Part shown: positions 52,388 to 61,615 of the stretch, piece by piece
How positions within the stretch are numbered: the first letter of the stretch is position 1
Layout: every line of letters begins with the position of its first letter
Origin: Mycoplana rhizolycopersici
Lineage (GTDB): Bacteria; Pseudomonadota; Alphaproteobacteria; Rhizobiales; Rhizobiaceae
Length of the DNA stretch: 64,000 nucleotides
Assembly (NCBI RefSeq): GCF_013378445.1
Contig: NZ_JABXYK010000013.1
Span: forward strand, 62,001-126,000
Direction of reading: 5' to 3'
Program-made: the position numbers and the translations under genes
The notes under the pieces: model-generated
The model's database searches: none
What the model was told of the DNA's origin: nothing
What the model saw: the letters and a program-made list of their open reading frames with translations, nothing else

Positions 52388-53446
52388 TTAGGCTGTGACG
52401 GTTGAGATCCCGCGCATCGGCTCGGATGTCCATGATACGCTGTCGCGCCGGAGCACCTCGAATCCGGTGTCCATGATCTTGCCGGCGCTCTCGTCGCCTT
52501 TGACCCGCTCGACGATCATCCTCATCGCCGCCTGTCCCATCTGATAGGTATTCGGCTGCAGGGTGGTCAGCGCCGGGGTGATCTCGGACGCAATCTCGTA
52601 GTCGCCCCAGCCGACGACGGCGATCTGTTCGGGAACCCTCCATCCCCGCCGCCCGCATTCGAATACGACGCCGGCGGCGACGATGTCGGTCGGGCAGAGC
52701 AGTGCGTCGAGATCGGGATCGAGACGGAAAAGGCCCTCCAGCGCTTTCGGGCCAGCGCCGAAGCCGTCCGTCTCGTCGACGAGATGGACGAGGTCCGATC
52801 GCAGGCCGTATGCGGCCAGCCGTTCCCGGAACGCCGGCATCCTCTGTTTGAAGCGCCGGGACGCAGCGCCCGCGTATCCGATGAAACCAATATGCCGGCG
52901 GCCGGATTCCAGCAGGAGATCGACCAGCGCCCGTGTGGCCTCATAGGTGGAAAAGCCCACCGCCATGTCGAAGGGCGCGTCCTGGACCCAGGCCTCCACG
53001 ACCGGCACGCCGGTCTTGCGCATCAGCCGGAGCGCCTGCTCCTCGTGCTCGTCGCCGACGAGGGCAATGCCGGCCACGCGCAATCCTACGAAGGTCTCAA
53101 TTGCAGCGGTTTCGTTACGTTGCGTGTCAGCCAGTTTCAGGATCAGCTCGTAGCCTTCGCTGGCAACGGCGTCCTGCATGCCGCGAACGTAGTTGTAGAA
53201 GCTGGAGTTCTTGATCGACGGGATCACCGCTCCGATGACACGGCTCTGCCCGGACGCAAGGTTACCTGCGGCGTAGTTGGGCACATAGCCCAGTTCCGCG
53301 GCAATCCTTAGTACCTTCTGCCGCGTTTCTTCCTGTACGCGCTCGGGATAGCGGAACGTGTTCGACACGGTCATCGGCGAAACGCCCGCCGCAGCCGCGA
53401 CCGACTGCATCGTGACGGAAGTCTTCTCACCGCTCAACTTTGACAT
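52388..53446 (-). CDS. LacI family transcriptional regulator
   Basis: Regulator of 352 aa with an N-terminal LacI helix-turn-helix (MQSVAAAAGVSPMTVSNTF), a hinge region around residue 60 and a periplasmic-binding-protein-like sensor domain. The ATG at 53446 follows GAGGA; longer upstream reading is rejected. It is divergent from the Pot/HyuAB operon, and a perfect palindrome lies between them. Confidence 0.91.
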   Translation of the reverse strand: MSKLSGEKTSVTMQSVAAAAGVSPMTVSNTFRYPERVQEETRQKVLRIAAELGYVPNYAAGNLASGQSRVIGAVIPSIKNSSFYNYVRGMQDAVASEGYELILKLADTQRNETAAIETFVGLRVAGIALVGDEHEEQALRLMRKTGVPVVEAWVQDAPFDMAVGFSTYEATRALVDLLLESGRRHIGFIGYAGAASRRFKQRMPAFRERLAAYGLRSDLVHLVDETDGFGAGPKALEGLFRLDPDLDALLCPTDIVAAGVVFECGRRGWRVPEQIAVVGWGDYEIASEITPALTTLQPNTYQMGQAAMRMIVERVKGDESAGKIMDTGFEVLRRDSVSWTSEPMRGISTVTA

Positions 53447-53551
53447 GCGTTCCTCTTCGGCCGTCCTGCACCCTGCACAAGGAAATTGCAATGCTCCAAA
53501 GATGAGCAAAATCGCAAAATCAATCCTTGACGCCACGCGGCTTTAAATCAA

Positions 53552-53565
53552 TTGTAGCGCTACAA
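53552..53565. promoter_or_regulatory. LacI-type operator
   Basis: TTGTAGCGCTACAA is a perfect 14-base palindrome with the central CG typical of LacI-family operators. It lies 106 bases upstream of the LacI ATG and 86 bases upstream of the ATPase ATG, so it can control both divergent transcripts. TTGACG at 53527-53532 may be part of the promoter for the plus-strand operon. Confidence 0.82.
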
Positions 53566-53590
53566 ATGCAGAATGGGAACTGGAGAGGCG

Positions 53591-53641
53591 ATGTCAATCA
53601 GCAGAACGGCATCTCCGACCGTCATGCGGACAAAAACATGA
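53591..53641 (+). CDS. Possible 16-residue leader peptide
   Basis: ATG at 53591, preceded by GGAGAGG at close spacing, opens a frame coding for MSISRTASPTVMRTKT. It stops at 53639-53641 in an ATGA overlap with the ATPase start codon at 53638. The ATPase start itself has no clear ribosome site, so translation of this short frame may deliver ribosomes to it. The product is probably not functional as such. Confidence 0.45.
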   Translation: MSISRTASPTVMRTKT

Positions 53642-54738
53642 ACAAGGCCACTGGAACGACGGCTGAAGCCTTGCGGCTCGCCAGCGTTCGAAAATCCTAT
53701 GGTTCCACCGCCGCGGTCCGCGAACTGGATCTTTCGGTCGAGGCGGGGGAGCTCGTTGCGCTGCTGGGGCCGTCGGGCTGCGGCAAGACGACGACGTTGC
53801 GCATGGTGGCAGGTTTCGAGCGGCCGGATGCGGGATCGATCCGGATCGGCGGAGCCGAGGTATCGCAGCTGCCGCCACACAAGCGCAACCTCGGAATGGT
53901 CTTCCAGAACTACAGCCTCTTTCCCCACCGCACCGTCGCCGAGAACATCGGCTTCGGCCTGAGGATGGCAGGCGTCGGGCGTGCCGAACGGGACACGCGG
54001 GTCCAGGAAATGCTTGACCTCATCCAGCTGCAAGGCCGGGCCGAAATGTACCCGTCGAAGCTTTCTGGTGGCCAGCAGCAGCGCGTCGCCCTGGCACGAT
54101 CGCTGGTCGTCAACCCCAAGGTCCTGCTTCTCGACGAGCCGCTTGGGGCGCTGGACAAGTCCCTGCGCGAGAGCATGCAGTTCGAGATACGCGGCATGCA
54201 GCAGCGCCTCGGCATAACGACACTGCTTGTCACCCACGACCAGGAAGAGGCGCTTTCGATGTCGGACAAGGTGGCGGTCATGAGCGCCGGCCGCATCCTG
54301 CAGATCGGGACGCCCAATGACATCTACGACCGGCCGCAAAGCCGCTTCGTCGCCGAATTCCTGGGAACGTCGAACATCTTCGAGGGAAAGGTCGCACCGG
54401 AGGGGACATCGGTGTTGCTGCCCGGTCGCGACGGCGAGATCGCGGTTCCTCTCGAAATGGCAGCCCAGCCGGGCTCGCCGCTTGTCCTGTCCGTCCGGCC
54501 CGAGCGGGTAAGGCTCGGCGAGCATGCCGGAGAGGGAGCGAATTTCGAGGCGCGCGTCACCGGGGCAGTCTTTCGCGGCAACTACGCCGCCTATCAGCTC
54601 GACGTGCCGTCGCTCGGGCGCGAGCTTTTCGTCTACCGGCAGGCCGACGGCCCGCTAGGGGCGGTTTCCCACCGCCTCGGCGAAACCCTGACGCTCAGCT
54701 GGGCACCGCGGGATGCGGTGCCGGTCAGCGCGGATTGA
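53638..54738 (+). CDS. Pot-type ABC transporter ATP-binding protein
   Basis: ATPase subunit of 366 aa with Walker A GPSGCGKTT (44-52), signature LSGGQQQ (142-148) and Walker B LLLDEP (163-168), then a TOBE-type C-terminal domain. The ATG at 53638 is chosen because upstream in-frame starts fall in the operator region. It may be translated by coupling from the short frame at 53591. It is separated from its binding protein and permeases by the hyuA and hyuB genes, an unusual order. Confidence 0.93.
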   Translation: MNKATGTTAEALRLASVRKSYGSTAAVRELDLSVEAGELVALLGPSGCGKTTTLRMVAGFERPDAGSIRIGGAEVSQLPPHKRNLGMVFQNYSLFPHRTVAENIGFGLRMAGVGRAERDTRVQEMLDLIQLQGRAEMYPSKLSGGQQQRVALARSLVVNPKVLLLDEPLGALDKSLRESMQFEIRGMQQRLGITTLLVTHDQEEALSMSDKVAVMSAGRILQIGTPNDIYDRPQSRFVAEFLGTSNIFEGKVAPEGTSVLLPGRDGEIAVPLEMAAQPGSPLVLSVRPERVRLGEHAGEGANFEARVTGAVFRGNYAAYQLDVPSLGRELFVYRQADGPLGAVSHRLGETLTLSWAPRDAVPVSAD

Positions 54739-54745
54739 AGTGGAA

Positions 54746-56818
54746 ATGGCAATCATGCAGAAAAACGGCGCACGCATTGGCATCGATGTCGGCGGAACAT
54801 TCACGGATTTCGTGCTCGCCAATCCGGGCGAAGAGCGCCTGGTCTACTACAAGGAACCATCGACGCCGGACGATCCTTCGCGGGCCCTGATCGAGGGGCT
54901 GAAGTCGCTGCTCGAAAAGGCAGGAATCGGCGCAGGCCAGGTGGCGACGATCATGCACGGCACGACGATCGGCCTCAACGCCATCATCCAGCGGCGCGGA
55001 GCGACGATCGCCCTCGTGGTGACAAAGGGATATCGCGACATTCTCGAGATCGCCCGCAGCCGCATGCCGTCGTCCTTCGATTTCCACGCCAGCAAGGAAG
55101 AACCGCTGGTGCCGCGCTACCGGATCGTCGAGATCGACGCCCGGCTGTCGGCCTCGGGAGACGTCACGAACCTGCCCGACGAGGCGGAACTCGACCGCGT
55201 CGCAGCCGAACTTGCGGCGCTCGGCGTCGAGGCTGCCGCCCTGGTTCTGATCAACGGCTACACCAAGCCGGCGCTGGAGATCGATCTTGCTTCGCGGCTC
55301 TCGCAGAAGGCAAACGGGCTCGAGATCACCTCCGCAGCAGCGATCTGGCCGGAGATCCGCGAATACGAGCGAACGCTCGTCGCCTGCCTGAATGCCTACA
55401 TCCAGCCGCTGATGCATCGCTATTTCACCGGCCTGAAATCGGGGCTGGAGCGAGACGGCGTCGTGGCACCGATCCTGGTGACCGCCTCCAATGGCGGCTC
55501 GCTCAGCCTGGCATCGGCGCAGGACCGGCCCGTGGAGACGATCCTGTCGGGACCAGCCTCCGGCGTGATGGCGGCTGCCCGTCTGGCAAGTGCCGCCGGA
55601 GTAACCTCCATCATCACTTTCGACATGGGCGGCACGTCCTCCGATATTGCGGTTGCCAGCGGCGGCTCTGCAGCACTTGCCACCCGCACCGACATCGGCG
55701 GCCTGCCACTTGTCCTGCCGGTGGTGGACGTATCCGCCATCGGCGCCGGCGGCGGATCGATCGTCTGGGTCGACGACCATGGCGTCCTGAAGGTTGGACC
55801 GAGGAGTGCCGGCGCGATGCCGGGACCCGTCTCCTACGGTCGCGGCGGGACGGAACCGGCCGTCACCGACTGCTATCTTGCGCTCGGCTACATCGACCCG
55901 AACGGCTTTCTTGGCGGCCGCATGAAGCTCGACAAACAGGCCGCGGAGACCGCCCTCGGGGCGATCGGGGAGCGCATCGGCCTGGAAGGCAGAAATGCGG
56001 CAGCGCGCGCGGCCGAAGGAGCGCTTGCCGTAACCACCGCCGGAATGGCGACGGAACTCTACAAGACGCTGGCCGCACGCGGGCTCGACCCGGCAACCTT
56101 TGCGCTTCTGCCCTTCGGCGGGGCGGGGCCGACCCATGCCAATCTGCTGGCCGAGGAGGTCGGCATTGGGCGGGTGGTGATCCCGCCGGCCGCCGGGACG
56201 TTCTGCGCGCTCGGTGCCGCCGCCGCCGACCTCCGCCGCGACTTCGTGCGCAGCCTCCGGCGGCCGCTGACCGACGAAAGTGCGCAGCTTCTCCAGGACG
56301 TATTTGCGGAACTCGCCGCCGAAGGCGCCGTCTGGCTCGACCGTGAGGGTGAGCAGGCAGAAGGCCGCCGCGTCGAGCGGGCCGTCGATATGCGCTATGC
56401 CGGGCAGGCCTATGAACTGCGCGTTTCGCTCGATGAAACCTGCCGCGCTGCGGCTGACGTCGCCGCCGCGTTCCATGCGGAGCACGAACGCATCTACGGC
56501 TTCCGCGACACCGAGACCGAAATCGAACTCGGAACCGCGCGGCTTGCGATGGTGGGCGAGACGGCCAAGCTGGCCGATCAGACGATTGCGGCCGGTAGCG
56601 GCCGGCCGACGGCAAAGGGCGAGCGTCCGCTCTTTCGTCGCGGCGCCTGGCTGACCGCCGCCGTCTACGACCGGCAGGCGTTCGGCGCCGGCGACCAGAT
56701 CTCCGGACCGGCCATCATCGAGCAGGACGACACGACCACCATCCTGCTGCCGAACTGGCGCGCGCGCGCCGACGATGCGGGAAATCTCCACCTGGAAAGA
56801 CACGCAGATGAAGCTTGA
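54746..56818 (+). CDS. hyuA: Hydantoinase/oxoprolinase family protein, subunit A
   Basis: ATP-dependent amidohydrolase subunit of 690 aa. The N-terminal ATP-binding start is RIGIDVGGTFTDFVL, with a second phosphate loop in TFDMGGTSSDIAV and GAGGGSIVWVD in the middle; these are hallmarks of HyuA and N-methylhydantoinase A. With subunit B it opens hydantoins, 5-oxoproline or similar lactams using ATP. It starts 7 bases after the ATPase gene; the ATG at 54746 or 54755 could be used. It overlaps hyuB by 11 bases. Confidence 0.92.
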   Translation: MAIMQKNGARIGIDVGGTFTDFVLANPGEERLVYYKEPSTPDDPSRALIEGLKSLLEKAGIGAGQVATIMHGTTIGLNAIIQRRGATIALVVTKGYRDILEIARSRMPSSFDFHASKEEPLVPRYRIVEIDARLSASGDVTNLPDEAELDRVAAELAALGVEAAALVLINGYTKPALEIDLASRLSQKANGLEITSAAAIWPEIREYERTLVACLNAYIQPLMHRYFTGLKSGLERDGVVAPILVTASNGGSLSLASAQDRPVETILSGPASGVMAAARLASAAGVTSIITFDMGGTSSDIAVASGGSAALATRTDIGGLPLVLPVVDVSAIGAGGGSIVWVDDHGVLKVGPRSAGAMPGPVSYGRGGTEPAVTDCYLALGYIDPNGFLGGRMKLDKQAAETALGAIGERIGLEGRNAAARAAEGALAVTTAGMATELYKTLAARGLDPATFALLPFGGAGPTHANLLAEEVGIGRVVIPPAAGTFCALGAAAADLRRDFVRSLRRPLTDESAQLLQDVFAELAAEGAVWLDREGEQAEGRRVERAVDMRYAGQAYELRVSLDETCRAAADVAAAFHAEHERIYGFRDTETEIELGTARLAMVGETAKLADQTIAAGSGRPTAKGERPLFRRGAWLTAAVYDRQAFGAGDQISGPAIIEQDDTTTILLPNWRARADDAGNLHLERHADEA

Positions 56819-58787
56819 TTCCGTCACGCTCGCCATTCTCGGCAACAAGCTCGCCGCAGTCAGCGAGGAGATGTGCCTGACATTGCAGCGAACCGGGCGA
56901 ACGCTCTATGTCAAGGAAACGGCCGATTTCGCCTGCGCGCTCGCGGGCCTCGACGGGCGATTTTTCGCCTATCCGCGGTCGATCGGGGTTTCCGGCTTCG
57001 TCGGGCTGGAATGCCTGCCGGCGATAGAAGCAGTCGGGCCGCTTCAGCCCGGCGACGTCATCCTGACCAACGATCCCTATCGCTCCGAGGGGCTGGCGAC
57101 GCACCTGCCGGACCTGCACATGATCGAGCCCTATTTCCACGAGGGCAGGATCGTCGCCTACGGCTGGTGCTTCGTGCATTGCTCGGATGTCGGCGGACGC
57201 GTGCCCTCGAGCATTTCGCCGGTCAATACCGAAATCTTTCAGGAAGGTCTGCGCATCCCGCCGGTCAAGCTGATGAAGCGCGGTCAGATGACGCCGGAAG
57301 TGCGCCTGTTCCTCGATGCCAACAGCCGCACGCCCGATGCCAACATGGGCGACATCCGCGCGATGCTTGCGGCACTCGCGGCAGGGCGCCGCCGACTGGA
57401 GCAGACGATCGCGCAGCATGGCGCCGAGGCGGTGTCGAACGCGGCCACCGATCTTATCACCTATGCGGCACAGAAAGCGCGCACCGTCTTGCGTCGGGTT
57501 CCCGACGGCACCTATGCCTTCGCCGACTACCTGGACGATGACGCGGCCACGCGCTTGCCTGTCCGCGTCGCGCTCGCCGCGACATTCAACGACGGCACGG
57601 TTCACCTCGACTTCAGCGGCACCGATCCGCAGGTGGCAACTGCGATGAACATCCCCTCGCGCGGACGCCCGCATGCCTGGCTCACGCTGCGCGTGCTGGC
57701 ACTCGTCAACACGCTCGATTCGACGACGCCGCTCAACGCCGGGCTGCTCGACCCCGTCCGCATCACGGCACCGGAAGGCAGCCTGGTCAATCCCCAGGAG
57801 CCTGCGGCAACCGGCGTTCGCCATGCCGCAGCGATCCGCGTCAACGACGTGCTGAACGGCGCCTTCGGCAAGGCGTTGCCCGATGTCATGCCGGCCGCCT
57901 CTTCCGGAACCGTCATTCCGGTCGTGATGGCAGAGCCTGATGGACGGGGCGGACGCCGGGTGCAGGTCATCGAACCGATGATCGGCGGCACCGGTGCGCG
58001 TTCCGGCCGCGACGGCGTCGACGGTCGCGACAGCGGCATTTCCAACCTGGCGAACAATCCGGTGGAGACGGTCGAGGCCGAACTCGGCGTCGAAATCCTT
58101 GCCTATGCGCTGCGGCCGGATTCCGGCGGGGCCGGGAAATGGCGCGGCGGATGCGGCATGGAACTGACGTTCCGCGTCCTCACCGACGATAGCAATGTTC
58201 TCGGTCGCGGCATGGAGCGGCTTGTCTTCAGGCCGTGGGGCTCCTACGGCGGCCGGCCGGGCGCGCCGGGCGAACTGATCATCAACCGCGGGCAGGCCGA
58301 CGAGCAGCGGCTCGGCAAGATCGATGTGCTCACCGTCAACGCCGGCGACACCGTGACCTTCCTGACGCCGGGCGCAGGCGGCTGGGGAAATCCGGCCGAA
58401 CGTGATCCGCAGGCGGTGCTACGTGATGTGCAGAACGGCTTCGTCACCATCGAGGGCGCCGCCGGCCAATACGGCGTCGTCATTGTCGCCGGCACCATAG
58501 ATGCCGATGCCACGGCAGCCCGCCGCGCGCACTTCGCCGCCGGCGGCGCGTCAGGCGCACGGGGGCCGGAGCGCGAGCAATGGGACGCCGTCTTCGCGCC
58601 CGATCTGATGGACAGGATGAATCGGTCGCTGGTGGCACTGCCCGGCGCCGTACGCCAGCGCAAGCGCCGCGAGATCTTCAACCGCGTCCTCGCCGGACTG
58701 CCGCAGGACTTTCCGCGCCAGCCGGCGGACGTTGCTGCGGTCGCGGCCGCGCGCCAGGTGCTGGAGAGTGTCGCGCGCGAACTTTGA
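56808..58787 (+). CDS. hyuB: Hydantoinase/oxoprolinase family protein, subunit B
   Basis: Subunit B of 659 aa, longer than the usual about 550-600 aa because of a C-terminal tail. Recognisable segments are GDVILTNDPYRSEGLATHLPD, HCSDVGGRVPSS, the NPVETVE region and LRPDSGGAGKWRGGCGME. It forms the hydrolase with HyuA. The ATG at 56808 overlaps the hyuA stop by 11 bases; a start at 56775 lies deeper in hyuA and is less likely. The exact ring substrate is not shown. Confidence 0.91.
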   Translation: MKLDSVTLAILGNKLAAVSEEMCLTLQRTGRTLYVKETADFACALAGLDGRFFAYPRSIGVSGFVGLECLPAIEAVGPLQPGDVILTNDPYRSEGLATHLPDLHMIEPYFHEGRIVAYGWCFVHCSDVGGRVPSSISPVNTEIFQEGLRIPPVKLMKRGQMTPEVRLFLDANSRTPDANMGDIRAMLAALAAGRRRLEQTIAQHGAEAVSNAATDLITYAAQKARTVLRRVPDGTYAFADYLDDDAATRLPVRVALAATFNDGTVHLDFSGTDPQVATAMNIPSRGRPHAWLTLRVLALVNTLDSTTPLNAGLLDPVRITAPEGSLVNPQEPAATGVRHAAAIRVNDVLNGAFGKALPDVMPAASSGTVIPVVMAEPDGRGGRRVQVIEPMIGGTGARSGRDGVDGRDSGISNLANNPVETVEAELGVEILAYALRPDSGGAGKWRGGCGMELTFRVLTDDSNVLGRGMERLVFRPWGSYGGRPGAPGELIINRGQADEQRLGKIDVLTVNAGDTVTFLTPGAGGWGNPAERDPQAVLRDVQNGFVTIEGAAGQYGVVIVAGTIDADATAARRAHFAAGGASGARGPEREQWDAVFAPDLMDRMNRSLVALPGAVRQRKRREIFNRVLAGLPQDFPRQPADVAAVAAARQVLESVAREL

Positions 58788-58848
58788 AATACGGTTTCGA
58801 AATTGCAATGCCAGAAACGCCACCACTCTCGATCCATGGAGACCTTCG

Positions 58849-59898
58849 ATGACGACGATTATGAGACGCACATTCCTCGGTGGCAGCGCCATGCTGGGCG
58901 CAGGCCTCCTGACCGGTATCGGCCCACGGCTGGCAAACGCGCAGACCGGCGAAATCACGGTCACCGCGTTTGGCGGCGTCTGGGAGGAGGCGGTACGCAA
59001 ATGCTTCGTCGCGCCGTTTGAAGCCAAGACCAAGGCGAAGGCAAACGTCTCGCTCGGCGGCCCGCCGCAGTGGCTGGCGCAGGTCGAAGCCGAGCCTGCC
59101 AAGCCGCCCGTCGACGTTCTCATCATGACGCCAGATCTGGCGCTGACGGCTGCGAAGGCTGATCTCGTCGACGATTTCACCGTCGAGAAGCTGCCCAACC
59201 TCGCCAAGATCCCGCAGCAGCTGACGGATTCCGTCAAGGGCAAGGGCACGCTGTTCGACTACGGCGTCAGCGGCATCACCTACAACAAGGACCGGGTCAA
59301 GAACCCGCCGAAATCGTTTGCGGAATTTGTCGATCGCGTCGCCTCCGGCGAATTCGTCGCTTCCGTTCCCTCGATCAGCTATGCGGTGACGCCGATCATG
59401 CTCATCTGGTCCATGGCGCAGGCGCTGGGCGGCGGCGCGAACAACGTGGATCCCTTCTTCAAGGCCATGGAAAAGATGAAGGACAACCTGGTGTTCTGGG
59501 CCGGGCCGAACGACTTCTTCAACCACCTGTCGTCGGGCGAGGCCGATATCGGCATCTATTTCGACGGTCGGACCTGGAACCACTTCGACAGCGGCGCGAC
59601 CTGGATCGACTTCATCAATCCGGCGGAAGGCGGCGCGTTGAACGGGGTCGCCGTGCAGAAGCCGAAGAACGCCAATCCGCTCGCCTGGCAGTACATCAAC
59701 GAAGTACTCGATGCGAAGAACCAGGAACAGTTTGCAGAAATCATGAACTACGGCGTGACGAACGTCGACGTCGTCTACAGCGACAAGCTCAAGCCGCGCA
59801 TCACGCCGTGGCAGCAGACGCAGTTCCCGCCTTACGAGGAGATCGCCCCCGTTCGTAACGAATGGGTCGATCGCTGGAACCGTGAAATCGGCCGCTAA
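58849..59898 (+). CDS. Pot-type ABC transporter substrate-binding protein, Tat-exported
   Basis: Periplasmic receptor of 349 aa. The N-terminus MTTIMRRTFLGGSAM has the twin-arginine motif RRTFL, followed by a hydrophobic segment and cleavage near LANA/QTGE. The body resembles the PotD/extracellular binding protein family 1 receptors. GGAG lies 7 bases before the ATG. It follows hyuB by 61 bases and precedes the two permeases. The ligand is likely the compound opened by HyuAB, which is inference. Confidence 0.92.
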   Translation: MTTIMRRTFLGGSAMLGAGLLTGIGPRLANAQTGEITVTAFGGVWEEAVRKCFVAPFEAKTKAKANVSLGGPPQWLAQVEAEPAKPPVDVLIMTPDLALTAAKADLVDDFTVEKLPNLAKIPQQLTDSVKGKGTLFDYGVSGITYNKDRVKNPPKSFAEFVDRVASGEFVASVPSISYAVTPIMLIWSMAQALGGGANNVDPFFKAMEKMKDNLVFWAGPNDFFNHLSSGEADIGIYFDGRTWNHFDSGATWIDFINPAEGGALNGVAVQKPKNANPLAWQYINEVLDAKNQEQFAEIMNYGVTNVDVVYSDKLKPRITPWQQTQFPPYEEIAPVRNEWVDRWNREIGR

Positions 59899-59912
59899 TC
59901 AGCAATGGCATC

Positions 59913-59936
59913 GCGGCCGCCCGCCAGGGTGGCCGC
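59913..59936. repeat. Short hairpin after binding-protein gene
   Basis: GCGGCC (59913-59918) and GGCCGC (59931-59936) form a 6-bp stem with a 12-base loop between the binding-protein and first permease genes. It is weaker than the hairpins in the other operons but lies in the same position. Confidence 0.35.
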
Positions 59937-59960
59937 ATAAGCCCCACGGACAGATCGATC

Positions 59961-60818
59961 ATGCAAGCGCCTGACCAGCCCGCCGCAAAACCCGCCGCTT
60001 CGGTGATCAAGCCCTGGCTTCTCACCGTTCCGGCCATCCTGTTCCTGGCTGCCTTCTTCGTCCTGCCGCTGATCGACAACGGCATGCGCAGCATCGTCGG
60101 CGAGACGGGCGGACTGACGGCTGGCCGCTATCTGACTTTACTGACGGACAGTTTCTATCTGCGCGTCACGGTCGCGACGGTCCTGCTGTCTGCGGGCGTT
60201 ACACTCATCTGCGTCGTGATCGGCTATCCGGTTGCCTACTTTCTCGTCCGCAAGGCCGGTCGCTGGGCCGGGCTGGTGATCTTCCTGCTGATTGCGCCGC
60301 TGCTGACGTCGATCATCATGCGCACCTTCGGGTGGCAGGTGCTGTTTGCGCGCAGGGGGCTCGTCAACAATTTCCTTGTCGACCAGTTCGGCGTCCTATC
60401 CGCCCCGCTGCGGCTCGCCAACTCGCCGGAGATCGCGATTGCGGCACTGGTCCACGTCCTCGTGCCGTTCATGGTCCTGGCGATCGCCACGGTCTTGCAG
60501 TCGGTCGATACGCGCCTTGAGGAATCGGCGAAGATCCTCGGCGCAGGGCGATGGCGGACCTTCTGGGAGGTCACGCTGCCGCTGTCGCTGGACGGCATCG
60601 GAACCGGCGCCATTCTCGTTTTCATGATCGCGAACGGCAGCTTCGTCACGCTGGTGATGCTCGGCGGCGGGCTGCAGACGCTGCCGCTCATGATCTACCA
60701 GCAGTTCAACACCACGCGTGATTTCGGAATGGCCAGCGCCATGAGCACGATCCTCCTGGTGATCGCCGTCTTCTGCCTGTTCCTGCAACTGCGGCTCGTC
60801 CGCCGCCGGGGGGCGTGA
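59961..60818 (+). CDS. Pot-type ABC transporter permease (PotB-like)
   Basis: Membrane subunit of 285 aa with about six spans and the EAA loop EESAKILGAGRWRTFWEV. It starts 62 bases after the binding-protein gene and its stop overlaps the next start (TGATG). Confidence 0.92.
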   Translation: MQAPDQPAAKPAASVIKPWLLTVPAILFLAAFFVLPLIDNGMRSIVGETGGLTAGRYLTLLTDSFYLRVTVATVLLSAGVTLICVVIGYPVAYFLVRKAGRWAGLVIFLLIAPLLTSIIMRTFGWQVLFARRGLVNNFLVDQFGVLSAPLRLANSPEIAIAALVHVLVPFMVLAIATVLQSVDTRLEESAKILGAGRWRTFWEVTLPLSLDGIGTGAILVFMIANGSFVTLVMLGGGLQTLPLMIYQQFNTTRDFGMASAMSTILLVIAVFCLFLQLRLVRRRGA

Positions 60819-61615
60819 TGAGACGAGACTGGATCAATATCGCGCTGGCGGCCTTCGTCGTCCTGTTCTTCATCTTCATGCTCGCCCCCATCCTTGTCGT
60901 CGTCGTGGTTTCCTTCACTGCGGCCGGCTATGTGGCCTTCCCGATTCCGGGATGGTCGTTGAAATGGTTCGGCAACATATTCGCCTACCAGCCGTTCATC
61001 GATGCGCTGCTGGTCAGTTTCCAGGTGGCGATCGGAGCAACGCTTCTCTCGTGCGCGATCGGCATACCGGCGTGTCTTTTTCTCGCCCGCGCGCGCGGCG
61101 CCTGGGCGGGAGCGATTATGACGTTCCTGCTCTCGCCGCTCTCCATGCCGATGATCGTGATCGGCTTCGCATCCCTGTTCTTCCTGTCGTGGCTGGGTAT
61201 CGGCATCTCCTTCACAGCCCTTCTGATCACCCACACCGTCGTCTGTCTGCCCTATGTGATCCGCACCGTTGCCGGGGTCTATGCCGGCGTACCGCGGTCC
61301 TACGAGGAAGCCGCGGCGATCCTCGGCGCCAACCCGGCCAAGGTTTTCTGGCACGTGACGTTGCCGCTCATTCGCCCGGGCATCATGGCGGGATCGCTGT
61401 TTTCCTTCCTGACGTCGTTCGACAACCTGCCGATCAGCTATTTCTTCGGCAGTTCGAGCACCAACACCCTGCCGGTGGTGATGCTGAGCTATCTGGAGCA
61501 CCAGTTCGATCCGACGATCGCGGCACTCAGCACGCTGCAACTGGCAATGGCGGTGGTGGCTCTTATCGTCGTCGACCGCATCTACGGCATCGACAAGATG
61601 ACGGTGGCCGGGTGA
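60818..61615 (+). CDS. Pot-type ABC transporter permease (PotC-like)
   Basis: Second membrane subunit, 265 aa, with the EAA loop EEAAAILGANPAKVFWHVT. The ATG at 60818 shares a base with the preceding stop; a GTG one codon earlier is also possible. Its stop overlaps the VOC protein start in the same way. Confidence 0.92.
   Translation: MRRDWINIALAAFVVLFFIFMLAPILVVVVVSFTAAGYVAFPIPGWSLKWFGNIFAYQPFIDALLVSFQVAIGATLLSCAIGIPACLFLARARGAWAGAIMTFLLSPLSMPMIVIGFASLFFLSWLGIGISFTALLITHTVVCLPYVIRTVAGVYAGVPRSYEEAAAILGANPAKVFWHVTLPLIRPGIMAGSLFSFLTSFDNLPISYFFGSSSTNTLPVVMLSYLEHQFDPTIAALSTLQLAMAVVALIVVDRIYGIDKMTVAG

Noticed and set aside
54725-56848. 707-codon minus-strand open frame opposite hyuA
   Set aside because: It has shadow-like composition and no family motifs; hyuA on the plus strand is unambiguous.
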